The notes under the pieces were generated by a model. That model saw nothing but the letters and a program-made list of their open reading frames with translations. It did no database searches and was not told the DNA's origin. A program made the translations under genes and the position numbers. From assembly GCF_013416325.1 (NCBI RefSeq), contig NZ_JACCGK010000006.1, positions 124,001-188,000 of the forward strand: a stretch of 64,000 nucleotides of DNA, read 5' to 3'. Within the stretch, counting starts at the first letter, position 1. Each line of letters starts with the position of its first letter. This document shows positions 51,513-59,598 of the stretch, in pieces. The stretch is from Vreelandella sedimenti (GTDB lineage Bacteria; Pseudomonadota; Gammaproteobacteria; Pseudomonadales; Halomonadaceae).

Positions 51513-53322
51513 CAGAGACCAAAAGGAGCCAAGCTGGCAAAAAAGGCTTAAAAAGCTCGCGAGGCAAGTCGCGGAAAATGATGAAGCTGTGAATGCGGCA
51601 TACGGTGTTAACGAGCCGGACTCGATTGATGACTTTGTTAATACACTGCCAACGGACCATAGCAATGAGGCAATAGCGCCCGTCAATTCGGCTCCCCAGT
51701 CACCTATGACCAAGCCCTTCGATAACGTTTCTAGCGATTGGGGCTTAGTGGAACCTCCTCCCTTAACGCGAGTGAGTAACGAACCGCCTAAAAGTATCTT
51801 TTCCGATCCTTCCTGGCTAGAAAATGCGACGAAACCTATACGGGAAAAGCAATCGATACAGCCTCAGCTAACCAAACCTGCACAAGACTATCGCCAGCGC
51901 CGTGTTGATCGTGTTTCCAAGTTGCTACAGGATCGCTACCGGCGTATTACCAACGAAGCCAATAGCCCTTTGCTGGTGGATGTCTACACTGGTGACGTCT
52001 TGCCCGATAGGCTTGATGCCATTTCCTCAGCAGTGGCAGCTGACTATAGGCACCATTATCAAGCAGAAGTCCCTAATGCGGATATCAAGCGAGCTTTTAG
52101 TCACCTCAGTGCGCTCGTAGCGCCTTGGGAGGCTACAGTGTTTTTTGGCAGGGCAGGCTACGACCCACATCATCGAGAGCGCTATATCGATGCGGGACCG
52201 GGAAGGTGCTTCGTATTTACACCCGGTGCATCTTATTATCAGCCTCTAGTCGGCCAGCCGTGTATTCGACCACTCCAAAGTCGCCCCCTAGCTATTCCCG
52301 CTGAGATGGGAAATGTAAATCCCCGTTTAATAGATCCGTTGTTTGCTCTAACGGTGCTGCCCCAAGACTCGAATTTACTGGTCATTGCTTGGATGATTCT
52401 TTGTTGGATGCCGGACAGAAAGCAAGTCATGTTGGAGCTGCTTGGCACGCCTTCTAGTTCGCTAGAGCAAAGCCATACCCTCATCAAAAACGTGGTCGAT
52501 CCGGCCACGGTGGCGTTGCATAACGAGCTGCCGAACCATGTTAAGCAGTTTAATAACTTGGCGCTCAAGCACTACCTGCTGAGCTTCAACCAGGTCGATG
52601 CCCTTACCCCTACCCAGCAAAATCATCTCTCTACCCTCATGCGGGGTAAACAGATTCCTTGGCAATGGCAGGGTAAAACGGTGGATGCGTCGATTACCGT
52701 CCAATGCCCCGTGATACTCAATAGCCTTGAAAGCGTTGTCACTACCTCCAAGCTTGCTGATGCAACCTTGAGCGTTGAGGTAGAGGAAAAAGATCAATCA
52801 AAGGGGCTTCCTGCCATGTTTCCCTCGGCAGCGAGTCTCACGGTGGGCCTGCTGATGATCTTTGGTCAGGTACATAGTGACTGGGAAACAGTGAGTTATG
52901 ATTCCCGCTTTGAGCGGTATGGTGATCTCGCCGATCTCTGTCGTGTGGGAGAACTGGTGGCCGTTAGCCTTGGCCGTGGTCGGTCAATGTTCTGGGAGCA
53001 GTTTGACCGTAACCAGCAGGGGCGACGTGGCTTCGAACTGGAAGAGACGCCCGTGGCACAAGCGGTTGCGCATGCCCTCGACGATGTCCCTGGTGGCGTA
53101 ATTGAACTGCCGGTCAAGCAGTGGCTGGCTCACCTTAAACCGTACCGCCCAGACGTCACACGCCCCGAGCAATGGCCCACCAGTTCAAGGGGCCTTGGGG
53201 CAGCATTCAAGCGGATAAAGCCCTTGTTACGAGACGTAGGGATCACCCTGACCTCGACCGGTCAGCGAGGGCCTTTCTGCTATTGGCGAGCCGAAAAGAC
53301 CACTTCGCATTCCGCCGAGTAA
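51502..53322 (+). CDS. ATPase-like island protein with degenerate Walker motifs
   Basis: A 606-residue protein. The acidic N-terminal 140 residues are unstructured. From about residue 190 the order of blocks resembles a family of mobile-element D5/primase-associated ATPases: a beta-rich domain (RERYIDAGPG, FTPGASYYQPL), then LLVIAWMILCWMPDRK before a P-loop position, then IKNVVDPAT, CPVILNSLE and a tail TSSRGLGAAFKRIKPLLRDVGI. The Walker A position reads GTPSSSLEQS (near 315) with no GKS/T, and the Walker B position reads SFNQVD (near 361), so ATP hydrolysis is unlikely. The start at 51502 is supported by GGGAG. The family assignment is inferred by eye. Confidence 0.65.
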   Translation: MADNRDQKEPSWQKRLKKLARQVAENDEAVNAAYGVNEPDSIDDFVNTLPTDHSNEAIAPVNSAPQSPMTKPFDNVSSDWGLVEPPPLTRVSNEPPKSIFSDPSWLENATKPIREKQSIQPQLTKPAQDYRQRRVDRVSKLLQDRYRRITNEANSPLLVDVYTGDVLPDRLDAISSAVAADYRHHYQAEVPNADIKRAFSHLSALVAPWEATVFFGRAGYDPHHRERYIDAGPGRCFVFTPGASYYQPLVGQPCIRPLQSRPLAIPAEMGNVNPRLIDPLFALTVLPQDSNLLVIAWMILCWMPDRKQVMLELLGTPSSSLEQSHTLIKNVVDPATVALHNELPNHVKQFNNLALKHYLLSFNQVDALTPTQQNHLSTLMRGKQIPWQWQGKTVDASITVQCPVILNSLESVVTTSKLADATLSVEVEEKDQSKGLPAMFPSAASLTVGLLMIFGQVHSDWETVSYDSRFERYGDLADLCRVGELVAVSLGRGRSMFWEQFDRNQQGRRGFELEETPVAQAVAHALDDVPGGVIELPVKQWLAHLKPYRPDVTRPEQWPTSSRGLGAAFKRIKPLLRDVGITLTSTGQRGPFCYWRAEKTTSHSAE

Positions 53323-53427
53323 AGAATGGCAATGCCTACTCAAGCGTGACGTTGTGATATATAAATGGCAGAAAATGGAAAATGCGCGATTTTATAGTGC
53401 ACCATTATCCTTTTTGTATTCTCGACG

Positions 53428-53778
53428 TCACGATATCTTGTTTTGGTAGGCCTCCAACCAGCGCCTTAACAAGGTCGTGCCGGGGGCCTTGGGCATTCGC
53501 CGAAACTGCAGCCACTCTTCCAACGTTCGGCATGGCACCCCGACCTCCTCGGCCATTTGCGCCTGAGTAATCTTGCGCATCTTGTACAGCGCTTTGGCGT
53601 CCCGAATAAGCCGTCGCTTGGGTTCGTCACGCTCCATGGCTGTCAAGCGCTTGTCGGCGTCATCCTCGGCCATCGCGTTGCTTGCCCAAGGCAAGGCAGC
53701 GGGTGTCGAGCGGCGCGTCTGTGAGAACGCCTGTGGCGCTTGCTGCGGTTTATCTTGAGGGAAAGGAAAGTTAAACAT
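53428..53778 (-). CDS. Helix-turn-helix DNA-binding protein
   Basis: A 116-residue regulator. The first 60 residues are Gln/Pro/Ala-rich and probably flexible. The C-terminal half has a Cro/C1-type helix-turn-helix (RKITQAQMAEEVGVPCRTLEEWLQFRR) like those of antitoxin or control proteins. AAGGAG seven bases before the ATG supports the start. It is convergent with the ATPase-like gene and follows the Gp2-like gene, but a terminator between them suggests its own promoter. Confidence 0.75.
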   Translation of the reverse strand: MFNFPFPQDKPQQAPQAFSQTRRSTPAALPWASNAMAEDDADKRLTAMERDEPKRRLIRDAKALYKMRKITQAQMAEEVGVPCRTLEEWLQFRRMPKAPGTTLLRRWLEAYQNKIS

Positions 53779-53802
53779 CGTGCTGCTCCTTAGGATTCAA
53801 CG

Positions 53803-53831
53803 AAAAAGGCCTGCTCCCAGAAGGGCAGGCC
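53803..53831 (-). terminator. Terminator of the Gp2-like gene
   Basis: A 7-bp stem (GGCCTGC at 53808-53814 with GCAGGCC at 53825-53831). Read on the minus strand it is followed by TTTTT, 120 bases after the gene's stop. Confidence 0.8.
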
Positions 53832-53950
53832 GTTAGATCGAAGGGTGAATGGTTTCCGGCGTTTGCCGTCGGCGGGCGTATTACGCGGCTTTAATCCGTG
53901 TAAGCGGGAAAGTCGTTATATCATAGGCAAGAGGACGTTCAGTTTTTGGT

Positions 53951-55099
53951 TCAGGGGAAGTCGACATCACCGAATGACCTGTAGGCAGGGAACAAACGTG
54001 GACGCCCAGGGCGAGGTCCTTCAGGCACATCACGCATGGCGCTGGTTTGGAACTTACGCCCTGTTACCAGCATCTCAGCATACTCGTCGATCTTGGTCAG
54101 GTAGCGGGCGATGTACTCCAGCCCGCGTTGCTTCTCAAAGTCGTGATAGTCGATGCAACCCAAAGCATTGTAGTGATACACGTTCTCTGCGTTTTTATTG
54201 CAGTTACGGTAAACACCCTGGCTACCGGTGATTGAGTGTACCCATAGCTCACCGATGCGTTTGGCATGGGGAACGTCTTCTTGTACATGGTGGCCATGGA
54301 AAAAAAACAGGAAGTGGTAATGAAAGCCCTTTTGGGGTTTCCACTCTAGCTTCCAAGCGTAGCCGAGCAGGTGAACGAACAGCTCATGCCTGTGGAACGT
54401 CTCACACAGCTGTTCACGATGGTAGCGTGCTGTCTCGTAGTCGATATAAGGGCCATCCATTTTGCTATAGCTCAGATCCACTCGCAGTACCGTCAGACGG
54501 CCGTAGCGCTTAAAGAGCGCATCGATCAGCTTACGCAGGCTCTGGTAGTTGTTGCGACTGTTTCGGCGGCTCCTATAGCACTCGCGTGCAAAAGCAGGTT
54601 CCTTAAGAAACTGGTGCCAGGCCATCAATCGCTGGTTGAGTTCCAGAACTGTTTGCTCAGCTACTTGTCTGCTCATGGTGGGTGGCTGATAAAATCCTGC
54701 CTCGCGCAGGTAGGCACAGCTCGAAAATGCCCATAGAAAACTAGTGGCGTAGGGGCTCGGTCGATAGTGCTGCCCAATATCAGTTTCATGGAACATCGTC
54801 ACCAGCACTGTATAGATCGTGGTCAGTGTCTCCAGTAAGGCATCCGGGGCCAACACCACCACATCACTTCCATAGCTATTTGGCAGTATCAGCCGGTCAC
54901 TGTTCAGAAGCGCTTCCACCCTCGCCAATTCTTTGAGTTGGCGATCTATCTCAATCAGGTCCTGCCGCCACAGGTGATGGGAAAGCGTAACGATATCTTG
55001 CCCTAAGGCCGAGGTCTCCAACACGGTGTCGCTCATGCCTAGGCACATGGCCAGCATGTCCGCTTCGCTCAGGGTATCGTCGTAAACATCATCGTACAT
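53951..55099 (-). CDS. Inovirus Gp2/YagK-YfjJ-type protein, putative HUH replication initiator
   Basis: A 382-residue protein of the group found in inoviruses and E. coli cryptic prophages (YagK, YfjJ). Two marks suggest a rolling-circle endonuclease: a histidine pair H260-Y-H262 in a hydrophobic strand (HYHFLFFFHG), as in HUH enzymes, and two tyrosines Y329 and Y333 in YIARY, the YxxxY arrangement of Rep proteins. The start at 55099 follows AGAGG with 8-base spacing; an upstream in-frame ATG at 55156 is possible. The 544-bp gap beyond its start is a candidate origin. The nickase role is inferred. Confidence 0.8.
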   Translation of the reverse strand: MYDDVYDDTLSEADMLAMCLGMSDTVLETSALGQDIVTLSHHLWRQDLIEIDRQLKELARVEALLNSDRLILPNSYGSDVVVLAPDALLETLTTIYTVLVTMFHETDIGQHYRPSPYATSFLWAFSSCAYLREAGFYQPPTMSRQVAEQTVLELNQRLMAWHQFLKEPAFARECYRSRRNSRNNYQSLRKLIDALFKRYGRLTVLRVDLSYSKMDGPYIDYETARYHREQLCETFHRHELFVHLLGYAWKLEWKPQKGFHYHFLFFFHGHHVQEDVPHAKRIGELWVHSITGSQGVYRNCNKNAENVYHYNALGCIDYHDFEKQRGLEYIARYLTKIDEYAEMLVTGRKFQTSAMRDVPEGPRPGRPRLFPAYRSFGDVDFP

Positions 55100-55643
55100 G
55101 GGAAATGCCTCTGTTGATGGTATCGGAGTGTTTCGCTCGTACCATCGCCAAGGCATGTAAGAAATTACCTCACCACCGGGAGACGGGGCAGGTCACTTTC
55201 AAGAGACCTGGCACCTTGTTGGTCTCGTTGGTCTCCATCCAAAATTGGGAATCGGTTCGATCCATTGAGCAATCTTCCCTGTTGGCCTATGGCCTATTGA
55301 GTACCTCTTAATGGGTGCTGACTACGTGCACCCATTGCCTCTCTATTGCTATTGAAACCCCCATTAGAACTACTGGTTACTTCTAATAACATACAAAGCC
55401 AAATAGCTCAGAACGGTTAGTGGGTGCATGACCAAACAAAAGGTACCGGTTAATCGGTGTATACTGGAAAGTTGGGCTATAAGTGATTGAAAAAGTTAGT
55501 GTAAAAGACATGGCTTGCTACTGAGTAGCTGGCTGCCCGCCAACCGTGTCAATTCAAAAAAATCTCAGCCACATACTACCCCCATGAAGCTATCAGGAAT
55601 GGCTTGATACGCATCCATTCACTGTTCATGGAGGAAAATTATC
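55100..55643. other. Non-coding region with repeats, candidate origin
   Basis: No convincing gene lies here. It holds a direct pair GGCCTAT-GGCCTAT (55284-55298) and an inverted repeat AATGGGTGC (55310-55318) with GCACCCATT (55328-55336). A further copy of GTGGGTGCATG lies near 55421-55431. Such short iterated sites beside a Rep-like gene suggest a replication or nicking region. A promoter for the Gp2-like gene should also lie here. Confidence 0.45.
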
Positions 55644-55976
55644 ATGACGATCCATTGCCCTAGCTGTGGTTCACCACACGTTATATCCCGCAATGTCGGA
55701 AGAAAGGTAGGCGGTGCCACTGGAGCGGCTGCCGGTGCTGCCTCTGGGGCAGCCGGTGCCCTTAGTGGTGCCAAAGCAGGTGCGCTGGTCGGTGCGATGG
55801 TCGGGCCCGCAGGTATTACGATTGGCGGCCTATCAGGTGCTGTATTTGGTGGGTTGTTAGGCGGCACGACCTTTGGTGTTGCCGGTGCCAAGCTAGGGCA
55901 TGAACTTGATCAGAAAATGCTCGATAACTACGCCTGCTGTGCCTGTGACTGCACCTTTCGTCCTCACGCTGAATAA
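55644..55976 (+). CDS. Zinc-ribbon protein split by a glycine-zipper membrane segment
   Basis: A 110-residue protein. The N terminus has CPSCGS (Cys 5 and 8) and the C terminus CCACDCTF (four Cys near residues 97-102). Between them is a long Gly/Ala-rich stretch (residues 22-85) with many GxxxG steps (GAAAGAASGAAGALSGAKAG), typical of glycine-zipper membrane segments. The two halves could close one zinc ribbon across a hairpin membrane insertion. GGAGG precedes the ATG. Function unknown. Confidence 0.75.
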   Translation: MTIHCPSCGSPHVISRNVGRKVGGATGAAAGAASGAAGALSGAKAGALVGAMVGPAGITIGGLSGAVFGGLLGGTTFGVAGAKLGHELDQKMLDNYACCACDCTFRPHAE

Positions 55977-56109
55977 CCGCCTATCAGCGGCCCTATCTAC
56001 CGCTTAATACGACGACTACCTCAACACGCATTCGCTTGCCCGCCTTACTTAGGGCGGGCCGCTATGCCGTGCGCGCTCATTAATACTGAAAATCCTAAAG
56101 GAGTTTGTA

Positions 56110-57078
56110 ATGGCTCATCTCGTTGAACAAATGGCTTATGTTGGCAATACCCCTTGGCATGGCCTGGGGCAGCAACTTTCTCGTCATCAACCGCTGGAAG
56201 TCTGGCAGCAACAGGCCGGTATGAACTGGCACATTGAAGAAGCCCCGGTCCGCTTTATTGCCGAAGGCGCAAGCCACCTGGGCAGCATTCACTCATTTCC
56301 CGAACAGAAGGTGCTCTATCGCTCCGATACGAAGGTACCGCTATCGGTGGTGTCCCAGCGCTATAAGGTGGTGCAACCCGAAGAAATATTGGAATTCTAT
56401 CGAGACCTCACCGAGTACGCTGGCTATGAGCTGGAAACCGCTGGGGTATTAAAAGGCGGTCGTAAGTTCTGGGCTTTGGCACGTAGTGGCTTAAGTACCT
56501 CGCTTAAAGGCCAGGATGAGGTCAACGACTACTTACTACTGGCAACCTCGTGTGACGGCACCTTGGCGACGATGGCCACACCTACCACGGTAAGGGTGGT
56601 GTGTAATAACACGCTGCAGATTGCAGTGGATGGCACCTCACAAGCCGTGAAAGTACCCCATCGCTCGGAGTTTGATCCCCGAGCGGTGAAGAGCCAACTG
56701 GGCATTTCTGTTTCCCAGTGGAACGACTTCATGTACCGGATGAAGACATTGGCAGAACGCAAGATTGATCACCATGAAGCCCAGCACTATTTTCAGTCAG
56801 TGATTTGTGGGGCTGAGAAGCCGTTAGATGATCCCTCTAAGCTGCCCAACTACCGGGCCCTGAATAAAGTGCAGAAGCTCTACCACGGTGAAGGCCGAGG
56901 TTCGCACTTGGTTACCGCCAAAGACACCGCCTGGGGCCTGCTTAATGCCGTGACCGAGTACGTGGATCACGACAAACGGGCACGCAGTAACGACACCCGG
57001 ATGGATTCGGCGTGGTTCGGCCAAGGCGCCCAACTCAAGCAGGAAGCCCTGGATGCCGCGCTAACGCTAGTGTCTTAA
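56110..57078 (+). CDS. DUF932 (phage/plasmid-like) protein
   Basis: A 322-residue protein of the DUF932 family, common on phages, plasmids and integrative elements. It has a WHGLGQQL start region near residue 16, VVSQRYKVVQPEEILEFYRDL near residue 78, and the TPTTVRVVCNNTLQIAVDG block near residue 160. No enzymatic motif is known. It is the first gene of a rightward cluster with the ERF and exonuclease genes. AAAGGAG precedes the ATG. Confidence 0.92.
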   Translation: MAHLVEQMAYVGNTPWHGLGQQLSRHQPLEVWQQQAGMNWHIEEAPVRFIAEGASHLGSIHSFPEQKVLYRSDTKVPLSVVSQRYKVVQPEEILEFYRDLTEYAGYELETAGVLKGGRKFWALARSGLSTSLKGQDEVNDYLLLATSCDGTLATMATPTTVRVVCNNTLQIAVDGTSQAVKVPHRSEFDPRAVKSQLGISVSQWNDFMYRMKTLAERKIDHHEAQHYFQSVICGAEKPLDDPSKLPNYRALNKVQKLYHGEGRGSHLVTAKDTAWGLLNAVTEYVDHDKRARSNDTRMDSAWFGQGAQLKQEALDAALTLVS

Positions 57079-57158
57079 CCAACCCATCTGCTGGGCTTCG
57101 TTCTACCCCTTACTGTGATCTTCCCAATCCAATGATATCCACCATCTCCCCGGCATAG

Positions 57159-57188
57159 ACGCCCAGCCCCTCAAAGGCTGGGCGTTTT
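57159..57188 (+). terminator. Terminator after the DUF932 gene
   Basis: A stem of about 9-10 bp (ACGCCCAGCC with GGCTGGGCGT), a 7-base loop and four T residues. It lies between DUF932 and the small gene at 57219. Confidence 0.75.
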
Positions 57189-57218
57189 GCTGTGGGGCTT
57201 ATGCCGCGAGGTACTGCC

Positions 57219-57395
57219 ATGACGTTTATTTCCCATGCCATTGAAGTTGCTTTGACACGTCTGACTGAAGAGCTAATAGCCAACCATGCCCACCGCGCTG
57301 ACACCGTGGTCTGCGCTCAAGGCACGTTTTATCGAGCTGAGGTACGGCTAGTGCCTATTAAAGCCAATGAGCTAGCCCAGCATTTAGCGGAGTAA
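57219..57395 (+). CDS. Small hypothetical island protein
   Basis: A 58-residue protein starting MTFISHAIEVALTRL, chosen because GAGG lies eight bases upstream of the ATG at 57219; the frame stays open further upstream. It is helical and mildly acidic, with no recognised family. Its position between DUF932 and the ERF gene suggests an accessory role in the same transcript. Confidence 0.55.
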   Translation: MTFISHAIEVALTRLTEELIANHAHRADTVVCAQGTFYRAEVRLVPIKANELAQHLAE

Positions 57396-57468
57396 TGCCG
57401 CGATCACTTCATAACGATGCCTGCCGACACGGCATCACCACTATTTCTTGTTTCAATGGAGGTGCCCC

Positions 57469-58251
57469 ATGGCACGATCATCTAATGTGGTAAATTCTTC
57501 CTCCCGTCCGGTCACTCCCCCAACCAAAGCCAACGCCGCTGCCGTCACAGCTGTGCCTGCATCCCCCGTGGAGTCGACCTCTACAGCAGAAAGCACCGCG
57601 ATCATCCAGGTAATCGAGCGTGCTGCCCTCAATCCCGATGTCGATATCGACAAAATGGAGCGTCTCCTACAAATGCAGGAACGCGTCATGGATCGACAGG
57701 CCATGATGGCCTATAGCGCTGCCATGGCGGCCATGCAGACCGAACTGCCTAGCATTGAAGAGCGTGGGCAAACCAACAACGGTTGCTACGCCACGTTGGA
57801 AGATATCGTTGATACCGTGCGGCCGATCATGCAGAAGCATGGCTTTGCGGTGAGCTTTCGTATGCAGACGCAGGAGCGCGGTATCCAAGTAACGGGGGTG
57901 CTGATGCACAAGGATGGCCACCGCGAAGAGACCAGCATGCTATTGCCTGCGGATATGAGTGGTAACAAAAATGCCGTGCAGGCGTTTGGTTCCTCTACCA
58001 GCTACGGCAAGCGTTATGTACTTTCCGCACTGCTTAACATCACCACACGTGGCCAAGACGATAATGGCAACGCTGCCGGTGGGGTTAGGCTCGTGACACC
58101 GTTTCAGGCAGGCCAGATTCAGCGGCTGATCAGCCAATGCCCAGCCACGACCCAGGAATGGTTCAGCGGCAAGTATGGTTCCGCCGTTCAGGTGCCTCAG
58201 GCTGACTTTGACAAGCTACGGGCGTCTCTTACCAAGCGGGCTGTTAAGTAA
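57469..58251 (+). CDS. ERF-family single-strand annealing protein
   Basis: A 260-residue recombinase of the Erf superfamily (phage P22 type), which anneals complementary single strands. A flexible N terminus of about 45 residues is Ala/Val/Thr-rich. The core has YATLEDIVDTVRPIMQKHGFAVSFR near residue 105, the GHREETSMLLPAD strand and QAFGSSTSYGKRYVLSALLNI near residue 168, the family signature. GGAGG eight bases upstream supports the ATG at 57469. It is paired with the exonuclease gene 35 bp downstream as a two-part recombination module. Confidence 0.93.
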   Translation: MARSSNVVNSSSRPVTPPTKANAAAVTAVPASPVESTSTAESTAIIQVIERAALNPDVDIDKMERLLQMQERVMDRQAMMAYSAAMAAMQTELPSIEERGQTNNGCYATLEDIVDTVRPIMQKHGFAVSFRMQTQERGIQVTGVLMHKDGHREETSMLLPADMSGNKNAVQAFGSSTSYGKRYVLSALLNITTRGQDDNGNAAGGVRLVTPFQAGQIQRLISQCPATTQEWFSGKYGSAVQVPQADFDKLRASLTKRAVK

Positions 58252-58286
58252 TCGCGTTATCCCCCTGAATTTTTAAGGAGACATCT

Positions 58287-58898
58287 ATGCAAATACTCAA
58301 CATGGAGCAAGGCTCCCCTGAATGGCTGGCGGCGCGCTTAGGGCGCGTCACCATGTCGGAGCTAAAGTCATTGCTGGTTAAAGGCAAAGGCCGTGGTGGA
58401 TTGGGTGCCGGGGCCATTACCTACATGCACCAATTGATCGGCGAGCGCATAACCGGCGAGCTGGCCGAGCCGTTTCAGGGTAACGCGCATACCCGTCGTG
58501 GCCATGAGTTGGAAGGCGTGGCACGTGCGCTTTATTGCGATGCCACCGGCGAACCCGAGCCCCAGGAAGTGGGCTTGATCCTCAATCACGAGGTGGGCTA
58601 CTCGCCAGACAGCTTGGTAGACGCTAACGGCCTGCTAGAAATCAAAACCAAACTGCCCAAGTTCCAAATTGAAGTGCTGTTGAATGGAGAAATACCCGAT
58701 GAGCACATTCCCCAATGCCAGGGTGGCTTATGGGTCAGCGAGCGGGAATGGATCGACTTTGTGAGCTACTGGCCGGGCATGCCGCTGTTTATTAAGCGCG
58801 CTTACCGTGACGACACCATGATTCGCACCATTGCTGAACGGGTCGAAGCATTCCATGAGGAGATGGAGCGACGCATTAGCCAAGTGATGGCTGCGTGA
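58287..58898 (+). CDS. YqaJ/lambda-type exonuclease
   Basis: A 203-residue PD-(D/E)XK nuclease that should degrade one strand from DNA ends and load the ERF annealing protein. Motifs are QGSPEWLAARLGRVTMSE at residues 8-25, the HTRRGHELEGVAR segment, the active site GYSPDSLV followed by LLEIKTK (D and ExK near 112 and 122), and IPQCQGGLWVS near residue 145. AAGGAG precedes the ATG. It is followed by a terminator and the truncated radC. Confidence 0.93.
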   Translation: MQILNMEQGSPEWLAARLGRVTMSELKSLLVKGKGRGGLGAGAITYMHQLIGERITGELAEPFQGNAHTRRGHELEGVARALYCDATGEPEPQEVGLILNHEVGYSPDSLVDANGLLEIKTKLPKFQIEVLLNGEIPDEHIPQCQGGLWVSEREWIDFVSYWPGMPLFIKRAYRDDTMIRTIAERVEAFHEEMERRISQVMAA

Positions 58899-58942
58899 CG
58901 GAACTCATACCTCAAAACTCAATACGCTACCTAACGACATAG

Positions 58943-58978
58943 ATGCCGGGGTTACCACCCCGGCATTTTTTATTTTTT
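58943..58978 (+). terminator. Terminator after the exonuclease gene
   Basis: A 10-bp stem (ATGCCGGGGT at 58943-58952 with its complement at 58957-58966), a TACC loop and TTTTTTATTTTTT. Confidence 0.9.
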
Positions 58979-58988
58979 GGAGGCAACC

Positions 58989-59285
58989 ATGACACACGCC
59001 AAACTCAAAGCCGGGGAAGTGGCAGGCACCTACCATGTAACATCGCCCGTGACCGAAACCGACATCATCACCATGGCCAAGCGCTTTGCGCGGCGTAAGC
59101 TCGCCAAAGGCCGCAAGATCACCCAGCCCTCGCAGGCCTTTGAGCATATGCAACTACTGTTTCAGGACTACGAACATGAAGTTTTCAGCGTGCTGTTTCT
59201 GAATGGCCAGCATCGGGCGATCCGTTTTGAGGAGCTATCTCGAAGCACCATCGACAACGCCAGTGTTTACCCGCGTGAACCTTAG
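58989..59285 (+). pseudogene. radC: Truncated radC (JAB-domain DNA repair protein)
   Basis: The 98 codons match the N-terminal part of the RadC-type JAB domain: SPVTETDII, FQDYEHEVFSVLFLNGQHRAIRFEEL and STIDNASVYPRE. RadC proteins continue from YPRE into a helix and the metal site HxHPSG...D, all of which is missing. The frame here ends two codons after YPRE, where AT-richer foreign DNA begins. GGAGG precedes the ATG. The remainder is unlikely to be active, though it could still be translated. Confidence 0.85.
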
Positions 59286-59598
59286 AGGGTGGCTTTGCCA
59301 TGTTTACTTGCTTTTTTTTTGCAAAAATTGGTAAAGGTGTATTGATAGCATGGCACACACTATATCAAGCCAAGCTTAGTAGTAGGCTGATGAGCGTATC
59401 AATTTGTCAATATAGTCTGGGGATTCATAAAAGAGGTCCCTATCTCGCTAGAAAAAGCTTGTTGTATCGAGCATTATGGAAGCTAGCACATTTTGCTCAC
59501 TATATTTTGGTAGGTAAATCATTGGCGGAGCAGAAGAAGCCCATGGATTTCATGGTTCAGTCGCCGTTTTGAGTTTCTAGCAGTAAAAGAGATGCCTG
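59286..59598. other. Junction region between radC remnant and cargo genes
   Basis: About 310 bp, clearly AT-richer than the DNA to its left. It contains one open frame of 90 codons (59300-59572, MFTCFFFAKIGKG...), with GAGGGTGG just before it, but no family resemblance and no known domain. I do not call it a gene. The promoter of the downstream pair should lie here. Confidence 0.4.

Noticed and set aside
56038..56059. GC hairpin before the DUF932 gene
   Set aside because: The 7-bp stem has no T tract, so a terminator call is not supported.
59300..59572. Possible 90-codon gene between the radC remnant and the TPR gene
   Set aside because: It has a fair ribosome-binding site but no family likeness and lies at an insertion junction; kept only as a note in the intergenic entry.
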